Below, in pieces: positions 1-5,246 of a stretch of DNA of 6,456 nt (its first letter is position 1; every line of letters begins with the position of its first letter). Source of the DNA: Deltaproteobacteria bacterium. GTDB lineage: Bacteria; Myxococcota_A; Polyangia; HGW-17. The stretch is from positions 1 to 6,456 of the forward strand of contig QKIM01000014.1 of NCBI GenBank assembly GCA_003249585.1. The letters run 5' to 3'. Below the pieces are notes generated by a model, which was not told the origin of the DNA, made no database searches, and was given only the letters and a program-made list of their open reading frames with translations. A program made the translations under genes and the position numbers.

Positions 1-32
1 CACGAACAGGATCAGGCTCAGAAATCTGTGTC

Positions 33-776
33 TCACAAAAGCCCCACGATCATCTTGCCGGCGATGGCAAGCAGAACGAGCCCGATCACCAGCTTCACGT
101 GGGGACCCCGCATGTGCTCGGTCATGAGCCAGGAGCCCAGGGCGGCGCCCGCGGCCGAGGCGACGGCCATGGTCCCCAGCCAGGACCACTGCACGCCCGC
201 GAGGCTGGCGTGGCCGATGAAGCCCGCCGCCGAGGAGAAGATGACGATGAAGGAGGTGGTCCCCGAGGCCTTCTTGGGGTCGACCCCAAGGAGCACCAGG
301 ACCGGCACCAGGATGTTCCCGCCGCCCACGCCCAGCATGCCGCCGAGAAATCCCACGGAGCCCCCGACGCCCATACCCAGCCCCAGGAGCACCTTGCGCG
401 AGAAGTTCACATCGCGTTTCTTGGGACGGTAGAAGAGCATCATGAGGGCGGCGAAGACCAAAAAGCCCACGAAGAGCCACAGAAGCAGCGCCCGGTCCAT
501 GCCCCGGCTCACCCAGGCCCCAAGGGGGGAGAGGAGCATGGCCACCAGGAGCACGGGGACGGCCAGGGGCCACACCACGAGGTCGCGGCGCACGAAGTTC
601 ACCGAGGCCACGGACATCCCCACGGCGTTGAGCAGAAGGGCCGTGGCCATGGCGATGTGCACCTCGACGCCCAGGGCGATGAAGACGGGGATGAGGATGA
701 AGGCGGCCCCGACCCCGGCGATGCTCAGCAGCGTCGTGAAGATGAAGGTGACGGCTCCGGCGATGATGAGGGTCAT
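33..776 (-). CDS. TauE/SafE family membrane transporter (probable sulfur-compound or anion exporter)
   Basis: A 247-residue, very hydrophobic protein with about seven or eight membrane segments. The family's internal duplication is visible: AGVGAAFILIPVFIALG at residues 20-36 is echoed by GVGGGNILVPVLVLLG at 149-164, followed by GVDPKKASGTTSFIVIFSS at 164-182, typical of the second half. A basic cytoplasmic loop (YRPKKRDVNFSRK, 116-128) separates the halves. Length and architecture match full-length TauE/SafE (formerly DUF81) proteins, which move sulfite, sulfoacetate, thiosulfate or other small anions across the inner membrane. Which substrate applies here cannot be read from sequence. The start ATG lies 8 bp behind the stop of the FmdE-family gene, with GGAAGG 12 bases upstream inside that gene's last codons. 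The two are almost certainly co-transcribed. Only 32 bases follow the stop, and no terminator is visible in them. Confidence 0.93.
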   Translation of the reverse strand: MTLIIAGAVTFIFTTLLSIAGVGAAFILIPVFIALGVEVHIAMATALLLNAVGMSVASVNFVRRDLVVWPLAVPVLLVAMLLSPLGAWVSRGMDRALLLWLFVGFLVFAALMMLFYRPKKRDVNFSRKVLLGLGMGVGGSVGFLGGMLGVGGGNILVPVLVLLGVDPKKASGTTSFIVIFSSAAGFIGHASLAGVQWSWLGTMAVASAAGAALGSWLMTEHMRGPHVKLVIGLVLLAIAGKMIVGLL

Positions 777-784
777 GACGACAC

Positions 785-1402
785 TCAGCCTTCCGAAAGG
801 GCGCGGTCATAGCAGGGCTGGCACACCTTCTTGTCGCCCAGGGGCCGGCCGTATCCCTGGACGGTCATCTCGCCGCAGGCCTCGCAGACTAAGCTGATAA
901 AGGTGTGGGGCTTCTGCACGAGGACGTGGTCGTGCACCTCGCCCACGTTCAGGAGCATCTCGGCGGGGGCGTTCATGACCTTCTGGACCAGGGGCTCCAC
1001 GACCTCGTCGGGCACCTTGGAGGCGGGGATCCCCTTCTCCCGGTACTCGGAGAAGAACTCGGTCTTCTTGTTGGCGGCCATGGCCTCGGCCTTGGGCCCC
1101 ACGCGCACGGCACGGCCGGTGGCCGTCTCGACGAGGGTCACGCCCCATTTCCCCTGGTGCAGCCGCTTGATGTTTCCCTTGCCGAAGGTGCAGCCGGTGA
1201 TCATCTGGATGCCGTCGGCGAAACAGGTGGCGCAGTGGTCCTCGCCGATCTCCACCAGGGCCAGGAGCTGCCCGTCGTTGGCCCGCCCGACCCCGAGCTG
1301 GTTCATCGCCTCGGCGCCGACCCTGAGGCCCATGGGCATCGCGGGACATTTGTGACCGTGAAAGAACTGACCTGCTTCCAAGAATTTTTTAGGATCTACC
1401 AT
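785..1402 (-). CDS. FmdE-family zinc/metal-binding protein, stand-alone
   Basis: A 205-residue soluble protein of the FmdE family, named after subunit E of formylmethanofuran dehydrogenase. The N-terminal signature HGHKCPAMPMGLR (residues 15-27) is present, followed by DHCATCFADGIQMITGC (55-71), which supplies C57, C60 and C71. With H15, H17 and C19 these form the expected metal/cysteine site of the fold. The C-terminus is a zinc ribbon with C173-x2-C176 and C194-x2-C197. No signal peptide or membrane segment is seen, so it should be cytoplasmic. The start is supported by GGAGTG six bases upstream (complement of 1407-1412). No other formylmethanofuran dehydrogenase subunit is in the window, so a role in C1 metabolism is not implied. 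Its partner is the TauE/SafE transporter 8 bp downstream, which points to handling of a sulfur compound or metal. The exact function of stand-alone FmdE proteins is not established. Confidence 0.93.
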   Translation of the reverse strand: MVDPKKFLEAGQFFHGHKCPAMPMGLRVGAEAMNQLGVGRANDGQLLALVEIGEDHCATCFADGIQMITGCTFGKGNIKRLHQGKWGVTLVETATGRAVRVGPKAEAMAANKKTEFFSEYREKGIPASKVPDEVVEPLVQKVMNAPAEMLLNVGEVHDHVLVQKPHTFISLVCEACGEMTVQGYGRPLGDKKVCQPCYDRALSEG

Positions 1403-1432
1403 GATTCACTCCATGAATGTTTGCGACGGGAC

Positions 1433-1446
1433 CGAACAACCGTTCG
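1433..1446. repeat. Short inverted repeat CGAAC-N4-GTTCG in the fmdE leader
   Basis: Five-base perfect arms (CGAAC at 1433-1437, GTTCG at 1442-1446) around a four-base loop, within the predicted leader of the FmdE mRNA and about 30 bases before its start codon. It could form a small hairpin in the RNA. The arms are short enough that chance is a fair explanation. Confidence 0.2.
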
Positions 1447-1480
1447 AAGGATTTCGACGGCTCCTCCCGTGTCCACCTCT

Positions 1481-1486
1481 TTTGTA
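1481..1486 (-). promoter_or_regulatory. Predicted -10 element of the fmdE-tauE unit
   Basis: On the minus strand this reads TACAAA, four of six matches to TATAAT. No good -35 hexamer lies 16-18 bp upstream, as expected for a promoter that depends on a bound activator. Placing it as -12 to -7 puts the start site at 1474, giving a leader of about 71 bases before the FmdE start codon. It is weak by itself. It gains weight because the palindrome at 1508-1523 is then centred at exactly -41.5. Confidence 0.4.
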
Positions 1487-1507
1487 GTCCAGTGTTCATG
1501 GCCCGGC

Positions 1508-1523
1508 ATTGACGGCCGTCAAT
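1508..1523. promoter_or_regulatory. Fnr-like operator, perfect 16-bp palindrome
   Basis: ATTGACGGCCGTCAAT is a perfect 16-bp palindrome in the gap between the rhodanese and FmdE genes. It has the form TTGAC-N4-GTCAA, which fits the half-site TTGA and the spacing used by FNR-type regulators and resembles boxes reported for HcpR-type Crp/Fnr regulators. Its centre lies 113 bp upstream of the FmdE start codon, and at -41.5 from the start site predicted with the TACAAA element at 1481-1486. That is the class II activator position. A run of T on either side, as needed for a terminator, is absent. The likely binder is the Crp/Fnr protein encoded at 2019-2708; this is inference. Confidence 0.65.
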
Positions 1524-1542
1524 CGGCTGACGATCAGGGGAA

Positions 1543-1998
1543 CTATTCTACGGGCACCACCTCGTACCCCGCGAACTCCCAGGCGTTCAGCCCGCCCTGC
1601 AGGACCCAGACCGAGGTGTACCCGGCCCCGATGAGGGTGTCGTAGGCCGACTCGCTGTACGTCCCGCCCTTGCAGTACACGATGATGGTCTGGTCCGCCG
1701 CGACCTCGTCCAGGCGGTCCGCGAGCTCGTCATAGGGGATCTCCACGGAGCCGTCGATGTGCCCCCCCGTATACATGTCCGCGGGCATGACGTTGAGCAG
1801 CAAAAGGGGCGCGCACCCGGAATCGATGGTGGCTGCGACCTCCTCGGCCGAGAGATACTTCTCGTTCTCGATCACGCACGGGGCCGAGCTGTTGTTGACG
1901 TTGCCATTGTTCCCCTCTTTGGTTTCCGAGTCCGAGCACTGCGACAGAAGCGCGATCATCACGAAGGCCAGGGTCATTTTAACGGTGCGGGTGCGCAT
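1543..1998 (-). CDS. Rhodanese-domain lipoprotein
   Basis: A 151-residue exported protein. Residues 1-20 are a short signal peptide (MRTRTVKMTLAFVMIALLSQ) ending at the lipidated C21; the lipobox LSQC has an unusual Q at -1. An Asn-rich linker (GNNGNVNNSSAPC, 29-41) precedes a single rhodanese domain (about 46-149). Visible landmarks are GGHIDGSVEIPYDEL (78-92), the catalytic loop CKGGTYS with C109, and the closing VLQGGLNAWEFAGYEV. The usual DVR of strand one reads NVM here, but the catalytic cysteine is kept, so sulfur-transfer activity (thiosulfate or persulfide sulfane sulfur) outside the cytoplasm is plausible. The reading frame stays open far upstream to about 2808, but that stretch is antisense-frame noise of the regulator gene. 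The start at 1998 is fixed by the signal peptide and by GGAGGAG four bases upstream (2003-2009). It lies 20 bp behind the Crp/Fnr gene, so the two form an operon. Confidence 0.9.
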   Translation of the reverse strand: MRTRTVKMTLAFVMIALLSQCSDSETKEGNNGNVNNSSAPCVIENEKYLSAEEVAATIDSGCAPLLLLNVMPADMYTGGHIDGSVEIPYDELADRLDEVAADQTIIVYCKGGTYSESAYDTLIGAGYTSVWVLQGGLNAWEFAGYEVVPVE

Positions 1999-2018
1999 GG
2001 TTCTCCTCCATAGTGAAA

Positions 2019-2708
2019 TCAGATCATGTTGGGGACGGCGTGCTGGCGCAGCCGGGCGGCGTCCAGAATCTGGAAGGCGTTGTTGCCCAGGCGGTGGATG
2101 ATGCCCTCCTGGACGAGGGTGGTGATGCCCCGGGAGAAGCTCTCGGGGGTGAGCCCGTAGAGCCCCGCGAAGTCCCGCGAGGGGACGCTCAGGGTGAGGA
2201 TGGAATGGTCCCCCTGCCGCGGCGCCTCCTCCGAAAGCGAGCACAGCGCCATGGCGACCTTGTTCACGACCCCCCGGCTGGAGAGCACGTCGGCCTGCTG
2301 GAAGGCCTCCCTGAGCCTCCTGGAGAGGAGCCTTATCAACAAGAGGGCGAGCTGGGGATCCTGGAGGATGGCGTCGTGGAGCCCCTCCCGGGTGACGGTC
2401 TTCGCGGTGACCGTGTCCACGGCCTTGGCGAAGACGGGATAGGGCTCGTCGTCGAGGAGCGGCATGAACCCGAAGACGTTGCCGGGACCGAAGATGAAGT
2501 AGGTCACCGTGTTCCCCTCGGGCAGGAGGTTGTAGATCTTCACATGGCCCTCCATGAGGAAGACCATCATGCCGTCCCGGTCCCCCTCGCGCCACAGCAG
2601 CTCCCCGGGGACGAAGGTCCGCGGCTGGCTGTAGGGCATGAGGAGGACATTGAGCTCCTCCAGGAAATCCTTCCCCAGGGTCTGGATGGTGTCTTCGTTC
2701 ACGTGCAT
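2019..2708 (-). CDS. Crp/Fnr-family transcriptional regulator
   Basis: A 229-residue protein of normal family length. Residues about 28-110 form the cNMP-binding-like beta roll (VPGELLWREGDRDGMMVFLMEG at 33-54, then FGPGNVFGFMPLL at 73-85), 115-150 the dimerization helix, and 150-225 the winged helix-turn-helix. The recognition helix reads GLTPESFSR with E189, S192 and R193, aligning with E209, S212 and R213 of E. coli FNR, which read TTGA half-sites. The N-terminus has no cysteines and C156 is the only one, so an FNR-type iron-sulfur cluster is ruled out. The residues that bind cAMP's phosphate in CRP are not obvious, so the ligand is unknown; haem or a redox signal is possible. The start has AAGAGG six bases upstream. 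It is co-transcribed with the rhodanese and probably controls the FmdE-TauE unit through the palindrome at 1508-1523. Confidence 0.94.
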   Translation of the reverse strand: MHVNEDTIQTLGKDFLEELNVLLMPYSQPRTFVPGELLWREGDRDGMMVFLMEGHVKIYNLLPEGNTVTYFIFGPGNVFGFMPLLDDEPYPVFAKAVDTVTAKTVTREGLHDAILQDPQLALLLIRLLSRRLREAFQQADVLSSRGVVNKVAMALCSLSEEAPRQGDHSILTLSVPSRDFAGLYGLTPESFSRGITTLVQEGIIHRLGNNAFQILDAARLRQHAVPNMI

Positions 2709-2721
2709 GGGCCGCCTCTTC

Positions 2722-2736
2722 CTGACCCGTGGTCAG
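2722..2736. promoter_or_regulatory. Possible autoregulatory operator just upstream of the Crp/Fnr gene
   Basis: CTGACC-CGT-GGTCAG is a perfect inverted repeat (six-base arms, three-base spacer) starting 14 bp before the regulator's start codon and abutting its ribosome binding site. The TGAC/GTCA core is the same as in the palindrome at 1508-1523. The space between the cores is five bases here and four there, so binding by the same dimer is uncertain. Position this close to the start codon would suit a repressor site. Confidence 0.35.
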
Positions 2737-2827
2737 TGTCGCCTCGGTGCAGGGTCGTTTCGAGTCTACAGGCTTTCGGCACAAACCTCCAGGCGGGAAC
2801 GACATCAATTTTTCCGGTCAACATGGC

Positions 2828-2851
2828 AACTGGAAACAATTTTTTCCAGTT
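2828..2851. promoter_or_regulatory. 24-bp near-perfect palindrome, probable operator
   Basis: Arms AACTGGAAA (2828-2836) and TTTCCAGTT (2843-2851) are perfectly complementary, and two of the three inner pairs in the six-base spacer (CAATTT) also match, so 11 of 12 pairs hold. A related half-site, TTTCCGG, lies at 2811-2817, 32 bp from TTTCCAG at 2843-2849. That is about three helical turns on the same face. Another CTGGAAA occurs at 3003-3009 at the candidate -35 of the kelch gene. No T-run follows, and a terminator makes no sense between divergent genes. The binder is unknown. The half-site does not resemble the Fnr-like TTGAC, so a second regulator not encoded here is likely. Confidence 0.55.
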
Positions 2852-2861
2852 CAGGCCTGAA
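2850..2861. repeat. 12-bp perfect palindrome TTCAGGCCTGAA
   Basis: TTCAGGCCTGAA is perfectly self-complementary and overlaps the end of the 24-bp palindrome by two bases. It may be part of a compound operator. On its own, a 12-bp palindrome is only weak evidence. Confidence 0.3.
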
Positions 2862-3003
2862 GTGGCAAGAACGACTCCTGGCTTCGGTCTCAGCCGGCCT
2901 CATCCGGTTTCCGTGAGGTGGTTCAGCTTTCTTCAGGGTGGTGCTGCACCTCGTCCATGCCCTGGGTCTTTCAAAAGACAATGGCGTGGATGGTGGGAGT
3001 ATC

Positions 3004-3033
3004 TGGAAATTAGAGTTGAACATTTCATATAGT
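3004..3033 (+). promoter_or_regulatory. Candidate promoter of the kelch lipoprotein gene
   Basis: A -35-like TGGAAA (3004-3009, four of six matches) and a -10-like TATAGT (3028-3033, five of six) are separated by 18 bp. This would give a leader of about 70 bases before the start codon at 3112. The -35 overlaps the CTGGAAA copy of the half-site found in the 24-bp palindrome. The assignment is by eye only. Confidence 0.35.
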
Positions 3034-3038
3034 ATGTC

Positions 3039-3066
3039 ATTCTTTTCAAGAATCACCACCTGTGAT
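3039..3066 (+). repeat. Two abutting inverted repeats in the kelch gene leader
   Basis: ATTCTT-TTC-AAGAAT (3039-3053) is directly followed, with a two-base overlap, by ATCAC-CACCT-GTGAT (3052-3066). Both sit at the very start of the predicted transcript. They could be RNA hairpins protecting the 5' end or a DNA operator just downstream of the start site. Arms of five and six bases leave room for chance. Confidence 0.25.
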
Positions 3067-3111
3067 GCATGGGTTGTTTTGAACCTTGCAGAATTGACGA
3101 GAGGAATCACC

Positions 3112-4533
3112 ATGTCACGAATTGTCTCCATTATGCTCTGCTGCGGCCTGCTGTTATCCGCCTGCGACAACGACGAAGAGAAAAACGCAAACGACAACAA
3201 TGTAAACAATGTCCTGCAGTGCGACCCCTCATGTGAATACTGGGAGACCTGCGAGGGTGGCACCTGCAGGGTCCAGGAGGGCTTGTGCGGCGAGACCGCC
3301 GACTGCACCTCCCTGGCCGAGACCTGTAACCTGGACCAACACATCTGTCAGGTCCAGTGTGACCCCGAATGCCCCCTATTCGCGGAGTGTGAAGACGTAG
3401 AGGGCGTCGCGACCTGCGTCACTTCCCAATTTGTACGATGGAACAGACATGAGGTCACGATCGCGGACCCGATCGTCAGCGGCACATCGCTGAACCTGCC
3501 CGTCGATGGCGTCGCCTATGCCATCGCAGGCGGGAGCACGATGATTACCTCATACGGCCGTGATCTCGACGATCCCGCCATCGCCTACCTCTGGCATGTG
3601 GACCTTGATAGCGGCGAGCACACGAAGCAGCTCCTGACCGGTGACCTCCCCCCCGCGGACATGAACTTCTGCGGTGGCGAGGATTGGTGCCAATTCCTCG
3701 GCTACGAGGTCATCGACGGCCAGGGGCACTGGCTGGTGACCGGACCCCGCGCGGAATACGTGTTGCGCATCCACGCCTCCACCTATGCGACCACCCTGGT
3801 GGCGACCTCGGGGGATCGCCCTGCGGACAGCTCCATCTCCTACACCCACAGGTTTGACATGGTCATGCGGAAACTGTACGTTTTCGGCCACCTCGCTCCG
3901 GCCGGGTTCTCGAACACCCTGTACACCCTGGACCTGGACACGGGCGTGTGGACGGCCACCGCGCTGGAGGTACCCCAGACCTACGACAACTGCCTCACGG
4001 TCGACACCGACAACGGCCTCCTGTATAGCTTTGGTGGGCGCATCACCAGCGATGGGGGCGAGACGTCGACCCCGACTGACGCTTACTATGTCATCGATCC
4101 GGTGGATGGGAGTGTCACACTCGGCTCCATGCCTGAGGGAATCGGCGCGCGGCAAGCACTGTCCTGCGCATGGACGAACGGTTTCGCCTACCCGCGCGAC
4201 GGCGGCATCTATCTGTTTGGCGGTGCCATCGTCAATGACTCCTACAATGAAGCATTGAATGACTATTACAATGACACCTGGTTTTTCGATCCGACGACGG
4301 ATCAATGGACCCAGGTGCTCGCACAAACCACCCCGGGAACTCTGGAGGCGGCCGACGAGTATGGTGATCAGGCGTTTGTGGGGGATCCGGCCCAGCCCAA
4401 CTTCGGGAGGAATCGCGGTGTAATGAGCGAAGCCGGTTCTTTCTGTGGATTTCTGATTGTTGGCGAGGTGCCGATCTTCACGCACGCTCAGGCGTACACG
4501 CTGGGCGTCGATGCCCTCTGCATGGGCAAGTGA
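3112..4533 (+). CDS. Cys-rich kelch-like beta-propeller lipoprotein
   Basis: A 473-residue secreted lipoprotein. The signal peptide ends in the lipobox LSAC with C18. An Asp/Asn-rich linker (NANDNNVNN, 25-33) leads into a disulfide-type region with 12 cysteines (37, 41, 47, 52, 59, 65, 72, 79, 83, 87, 93, 102), resembling EGF/TIL-like stalks of deltaproteobacterial surface proteins. The rest (about 108-470) shows kelch-type blades: KLYVFGH (254-260) with LYTLDLDTGVW, LLYSFGG (303-309) with YYVIDPVDGS, and GIYLFGG (365-371) with TWFFDPTTDQWTQ. A weaker first blade lies near 147-174. The protein probably sits on the cell surface or in the periplasm and binds a ligand; no enzyme residues are recognisable. 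The frame is open upstream to 2938, but the ATG at 3112 is chosen because it has AGAGGA six bases before it and begins the signal peptide. No terminator was found behind the stop. Confidence 0.88.
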   Translation: MSRIVSIMLCCGLLLSACDNDEEKNANDNNVNNVLQCDPSCEYWETCEGGTCRVQEGLCGETADCTSLAETCNLDQHICQVQCDPECPLFAECEDVEGVATCVTSQFVRWNRHEVTIADPIVSGTSLNLPVDGVAYAIAGGSTMITSYGRDLDDPAIAYLWHVDLDSGEHTKQLLTGDLPPADMNFCGGEDWCQFLGYEVIDGQGHWLVTGPRAEYVLRIHASTYATTLVATSGDRPADSSISYTHRFDMVMRKLYVFGHLAPAGFSNTLYTLDLDTGVWTATALEVPQTYDNCLTVDTDNGLLYSFGGRITSDGGETSTPTDAYYVIDPVDGSVTLGSMPEGIGARQALSCAWTNGFAYPRDGGIYLFGGAIVNDSYNEALNDYYNDTWFFDPTTDQWTQVLAQTTPGTLEAADEYGDQAFVGDPAQPNFGRNRGVMSEAGSFCGFLIVGEVPIFTHAQAYTLGVDALCMGK

Positions 4534-4540
4534 CCCGGTT

Positions 4541-5180
4541 TGCACCGGCAAAATCAATGTCCCCATCGGAATGAGAAGGGTCGGCAAGAGGATCGTTCTG
4601 GATCAGACCATCGGCACCCTGATCGCACGTGGAGTTCCCCGGGATCGGATACTCTCTCTCAATCTTGAGGATGATCGTCTCCTGCCCATGGATGCGACGG
4701 AGCTCTCTCACCTGGTCGGTCTGTTCTACAGGACGACACCCGCCAACCACCGCGCAGAGTGCCACCTTGTCTTCGACGAGATCCAGGGTGCCGCTCTTCA
4801 GCGATTCTCTGCGCAAAACCCAGGTCAACCCCGACAAGATCTATCTCACAGACCCCGGCCTGGCCTCGGCCTGCTCTTTTGAACGCTCCGGCAACCAGGG
4901 GCACCTGTTCGAGAACCTCGTGTATCTGGACCTTCGCCGGCGCGGCTTCGACGTATGGTACTACCGCACCCGCAAGGGAAGGGAAGTGGACTTCTTCGCG
5001 CAAGATCCCATGGGCCAAAGAGCGCTCCTCCAGGTGTGCTGGGATACCAGCTCTACCGGCACCCTCGCGCTCGAGGAAGAGGCCCTGTCCCAGGCCGAGG
5101 AGGAGCTTGGCATCAAGGGTCACATCATCACTCCCGAGAACTACTGCAATCAGTTTCTCCCCCTTCTTGATTTCGTATAG
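4541..5180 (+). pseudogene. Remnant of an AAA ATPase / DUF4143 protein (N-truncated, internally deleted, frameshifted)
   Basis: Two pieces of the common archaeal/bacterial ATPase-DUF4143 family (usually near 400 residues) lie in different frames. The first, about 4547-4787, reads GKINVPIGMRRVGKRIVLDQTI..., then NLEDDRLLP and LVFDEIQ, that is a damaged Walker A (GKR where GK-S/T is required) and an intact Walker B. From 4788 the family resumes in the +1 frame with VPLFSDSLRKTQVNPDKIYLTDPGL, GHLFENLVYLDLRRRG and GREVDFF, the C-terminal nuclease-like part, ending at TAG 5178-5180. The stretch between DEIQ and VPLFSDS, normally well over 100 residues, is missing. No start codon or ribosome site precedes the first piece; it begins directly behind the kelch gene stop. 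A functional product is not expected. The family often occurs in mobile or toxin-like contexts. Confidence 0.88.
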
Positions 5181-5246
5181 GCATCCTGATATTGACGAGC
5201 GCCAGCTGCAAGAACTGCCCGAAATCTCTGAGCAACCATAAATGCT

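Larger units (their letters stand above)
2709..3111. other. Divergent intergenic region, AT-richer, rich in inverted repeats
   Basis: This 403-bp stretch separates the minus-strand Crp/Fnr-rhodanese unit from the plus-strand kelch lipoprotein. I see no convincing gene in it; the reading frames crossing it lack ribosome sites and recognisable sequence. Its GC content is clearly lower than that of the flanking genes (28 of 60 bases in 2821-2880). It holds the inverted repeats at 2722-2736, 2828-2851, 2850-2861 and 3039-3066, and a candidate promoter at 3004-3033. A minus-strand promoter for the regulator must lie here too, but I found no convincing -35/-10 pair for it. Confidence 0.7.

Noticed and set aside
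99..812. Long plus-strand frame opposite the TauE/SafE gene
   Set aside because: Low-complexity Gly/His/Glu-rich translation typical of the antisense frame of a high-GC membrane protein gene; no family resemblance.
1508..1523. Palindrome as a rho-independent terminator for the rhodanese gene
   Set aside because: No T-run on either strand beside it and no loop; the Fnr-like sequence and -41.5 position favour an operator.
905..1645. Plus-strand frame of 246 codons opposite the FmdE gene
   Set aside because: The opposite strand encodes a clear FmdE protein; this translation is Gly/His/Leu noise.
1999..2808. N-terminal extension of the rhodanese frame
   Set aside because: Arg/Pro/Gly-rich shadow of the Crp/Fnr gene; the signal peptide and GGAGGAG site fix the start at 1998.
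2013..3032. Plus-strand frame of 339 codons opposite the Crp/Fnr gene
   Set aside because: Antisense shadow of a confidently identified regulator; charged low-complexity translation without domains.
2938..3111. 58-codon upstream extension of the kelch lipoprotein
   Set aside because: Would bury the lipobox signal peptide; the ATG at 3112 has its own ribosome site.
2805..3344. Minus-strand 179-codon frame across the divergent intergenic region
   Set aside because: Covers the operator region and the signal peptide of the kelch lipoprotein; no ribosome site or family resemblance.
3550..4587. Minus-strand frame of 345 codons inside the kelch gene
   Set aside because: Arg/Val/Gly-rich antisense translation with no recognisable motif, no ribosome site, and a well-supported gene opposite.
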